Shown one piece after another: positions 33,989 through 34,417 of a stretch of DNA of 34,417 bases. This DNA comes from Bacteroidales bacterium (GTDB taxonomy: Bacteria; Bacteroidota; Bacteroidia; Bacteroidales; Muribaculaceae). The translations under genes were made by a program, and so were the position numbers. The notes under the pieces were generated by a model. That model was not told where the DNA came from and made no database searches. It saw only the letters and a list, made by a program, of their open reading frames with translations. The DNA lies in NCBI GenBank assembly GCA_014800815.1, contig JAAVFI010000007.1:1-34417 (forward strand), written 5' to 3'. Each line of letters opens with the position of its first letter. Position 1 is the stretch's first letter.

Positions 33989-34279
33989 TGCGCAGGATTT
34001 GACCTTCCCTACATGCTCTTCCAACTTTCTGCCGAAGGCAAATGCAAACCGGCCACTATCAAAATCGGCACCTCTACCAAATGGATTTTGGGTGACGTAA
34101 TAACCCTGGTCGGACGAATCCTATCGTTCAACTTCCACAAAGATGAGCTTGCAAAAGTCCTTAAATTCAGAGGTTTTAATGGATTTGATGACTTTCGTAA
34201 AGACGACAAGAAAGCAATTCTTGGTGAGTTCGCCTATTATCTGTCCAAATTGGTAAAGAACAGGAAATTAAACCCTTAA
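33989..34279 (+). pseudogene. ATP-grasp ligase, C-terminal remnant fused to the aminotransferase remnant
   Basis: From about 33989 the frame that carries ITYLGATPI continues as CAGFDLPYMLFQLSAEG, IGTSTKWILGDVITLVGRIL and a basic end (KLVKNRKLNP, stop 34277-34279). This looks like the end of ATP-grasp proteins of the type where a G-x-x-x-P-Y-x-L block is followed by a W-x-L-GD block; it is not aminotransferase sequence. It is not a copy of the end of the 32550 gene, so a second ATP-grasp gene once stood here. No start or ATP-binding core remains. The junction near 33989 marks a deletion or recombination. The assignment rests on pattern recognition and should be tested by search. Confidence 0.65.
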
Positions 34280-34282
34280 GAT

Positions 34283-34417
34283 ATGAGATTAAAATGGATC
34301 TTTGATAGGTTTATGGCCCTTATAGGCTTGCTTGTCCTCTGGCCTGTACTCCTTATCGTCGCGATTCTTATAAAGATTAAGATGCCCGGAGGCCCAGTAA
34401 TTTTTAAACAGAAAAGA
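34283..34417 (+). CDS. Second initiating sugar transferase, 5' part only (runs off right edge)
   Basis: Forty-five codons from an ATG at 34283, four bases after the remnant's stop: LKWIFDRFMALIGLLVLWPV with a hydrophobic re-entrant helix, then IKIKMPGGPVIFKQKR. This is the start of the same phosphoglycosyl transferase family as the gene at 29648, but of a different subtype (VIFKQKR in place of FFLQERPG). The catalytic dyad lies beyond the window. A second initiating enzyme suggests that another glycan module begins here or that modules have been joined. Confidence 0.85.
   Translation, partial: MRLKWIFDRFMALIGLLVLWPVLLIVAILIKIKMPGGPVIFKQKR

Noticed and set aside
1-34417. CRISPR arrays, insertion sequences, tRNA or rRNA genes
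   Set aside because: No regularly spaced direct repeats with unique spacers, no transposase-like frames and no recognisable RNA gene were found on either strand by eye.

Overview
The window looks like part of a chromosome from a gut-type Bacteroidales bacterium, plausibly Muribaculaceae or a close relative. The evidence is: promoters of the Bacteroidetes form (TTTG, about 20 nt, TAnnTTTG), tandem DUF4493/PCMD-like surface lipoproteins, a LysM plus periplasmic-binding-protein fusion, a PorT-like barrel, and an UpxY/NusG-like antiterminator inside a large polysaccharide locus. The family-level placement is inference.

Layout. (1) 1-528: an unrecognised leftward ORF running off the left edge, then about 400 bases without a clear gene that hold a G-rich nonamer array, a long stem-loop and a strong leftward terminator. 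(2) 529-6525, minus strand: an operon of three paralogous lipoproteins. Two end in a PCMD-like domain; the middle one lacks it. (3) 6526-6746: divergent promoters. (4) 6747-10254, plus strand: a tightly coupled set of core-like, GC-rich genes (LysM/PBP protein, PorT-like barrel, radA). (5) 10316-14922: first exopolysaccharide (EPS) module, starting 61 bp after radA: radical SAM protein, pyruvyl transferase, flippase, GT2. (6) 14923-15204: promoter plus a leader of about 215 nt with hairpins, leading into an UpxY-like antiterminator (15205-15768). (7) 15789-33557: second and main EPS module, almost all genes overlapping or nearly abutting. It encodes seven glycosyltransferases, a hexapeptide acyltransferase, a pyruvyl transferase, an FrhB-like Fe-S protein, a second flippase, a membrane acyltransferase, an EpsG-like polymerase, the initiating sugar-phosphate transferase, and a C-terminal trio (SDR, class-III PLP decarboxylase-like enzyme, ATP-grasp ligase). 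(8) 33664-34279: a scar in which the N-terminus of a DegT-type aminotransferase gene is joined, beyond a frameshift, to the C-terminal tail of a different ATP-grasp gene. (9) 34283 to the right edge: start of a second initiating sugar transferase.

How it works together (inference from families). The sugar-phosphate transferase loads the first sugar on undecaprenyl phosphate. The glycosyltransferases build the repeat unit. Pyruvyl and acyl transferases, and perhaps the SDR/PLP/ATP-grasp trio, decorate it. A Wzx-type flippase exports it and the EpsG/Wzy-like protein polymerises it. The UpxY-like protein probably lets RNA polymerase read through the long downstream operon.

The most unusual observations are: a 16-bp element shared (15/16) between the untranslated regions preceding the two EPS modules; the structured UpxY leader; the chimeric DegT/ATP-grasp scar next to a second initiating transferase; two iron-sulfur proteins of unknown role in the glycan locus; and the possible amine- or amino-acid-forming trio. 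GC content is strongly mosaic, from about 60-70% in sampled radA, pyruvyl transferase and UpxY lines to about 33-43% in sampled lines of the downstream module. This fits modular assembly of the locus by exchange.
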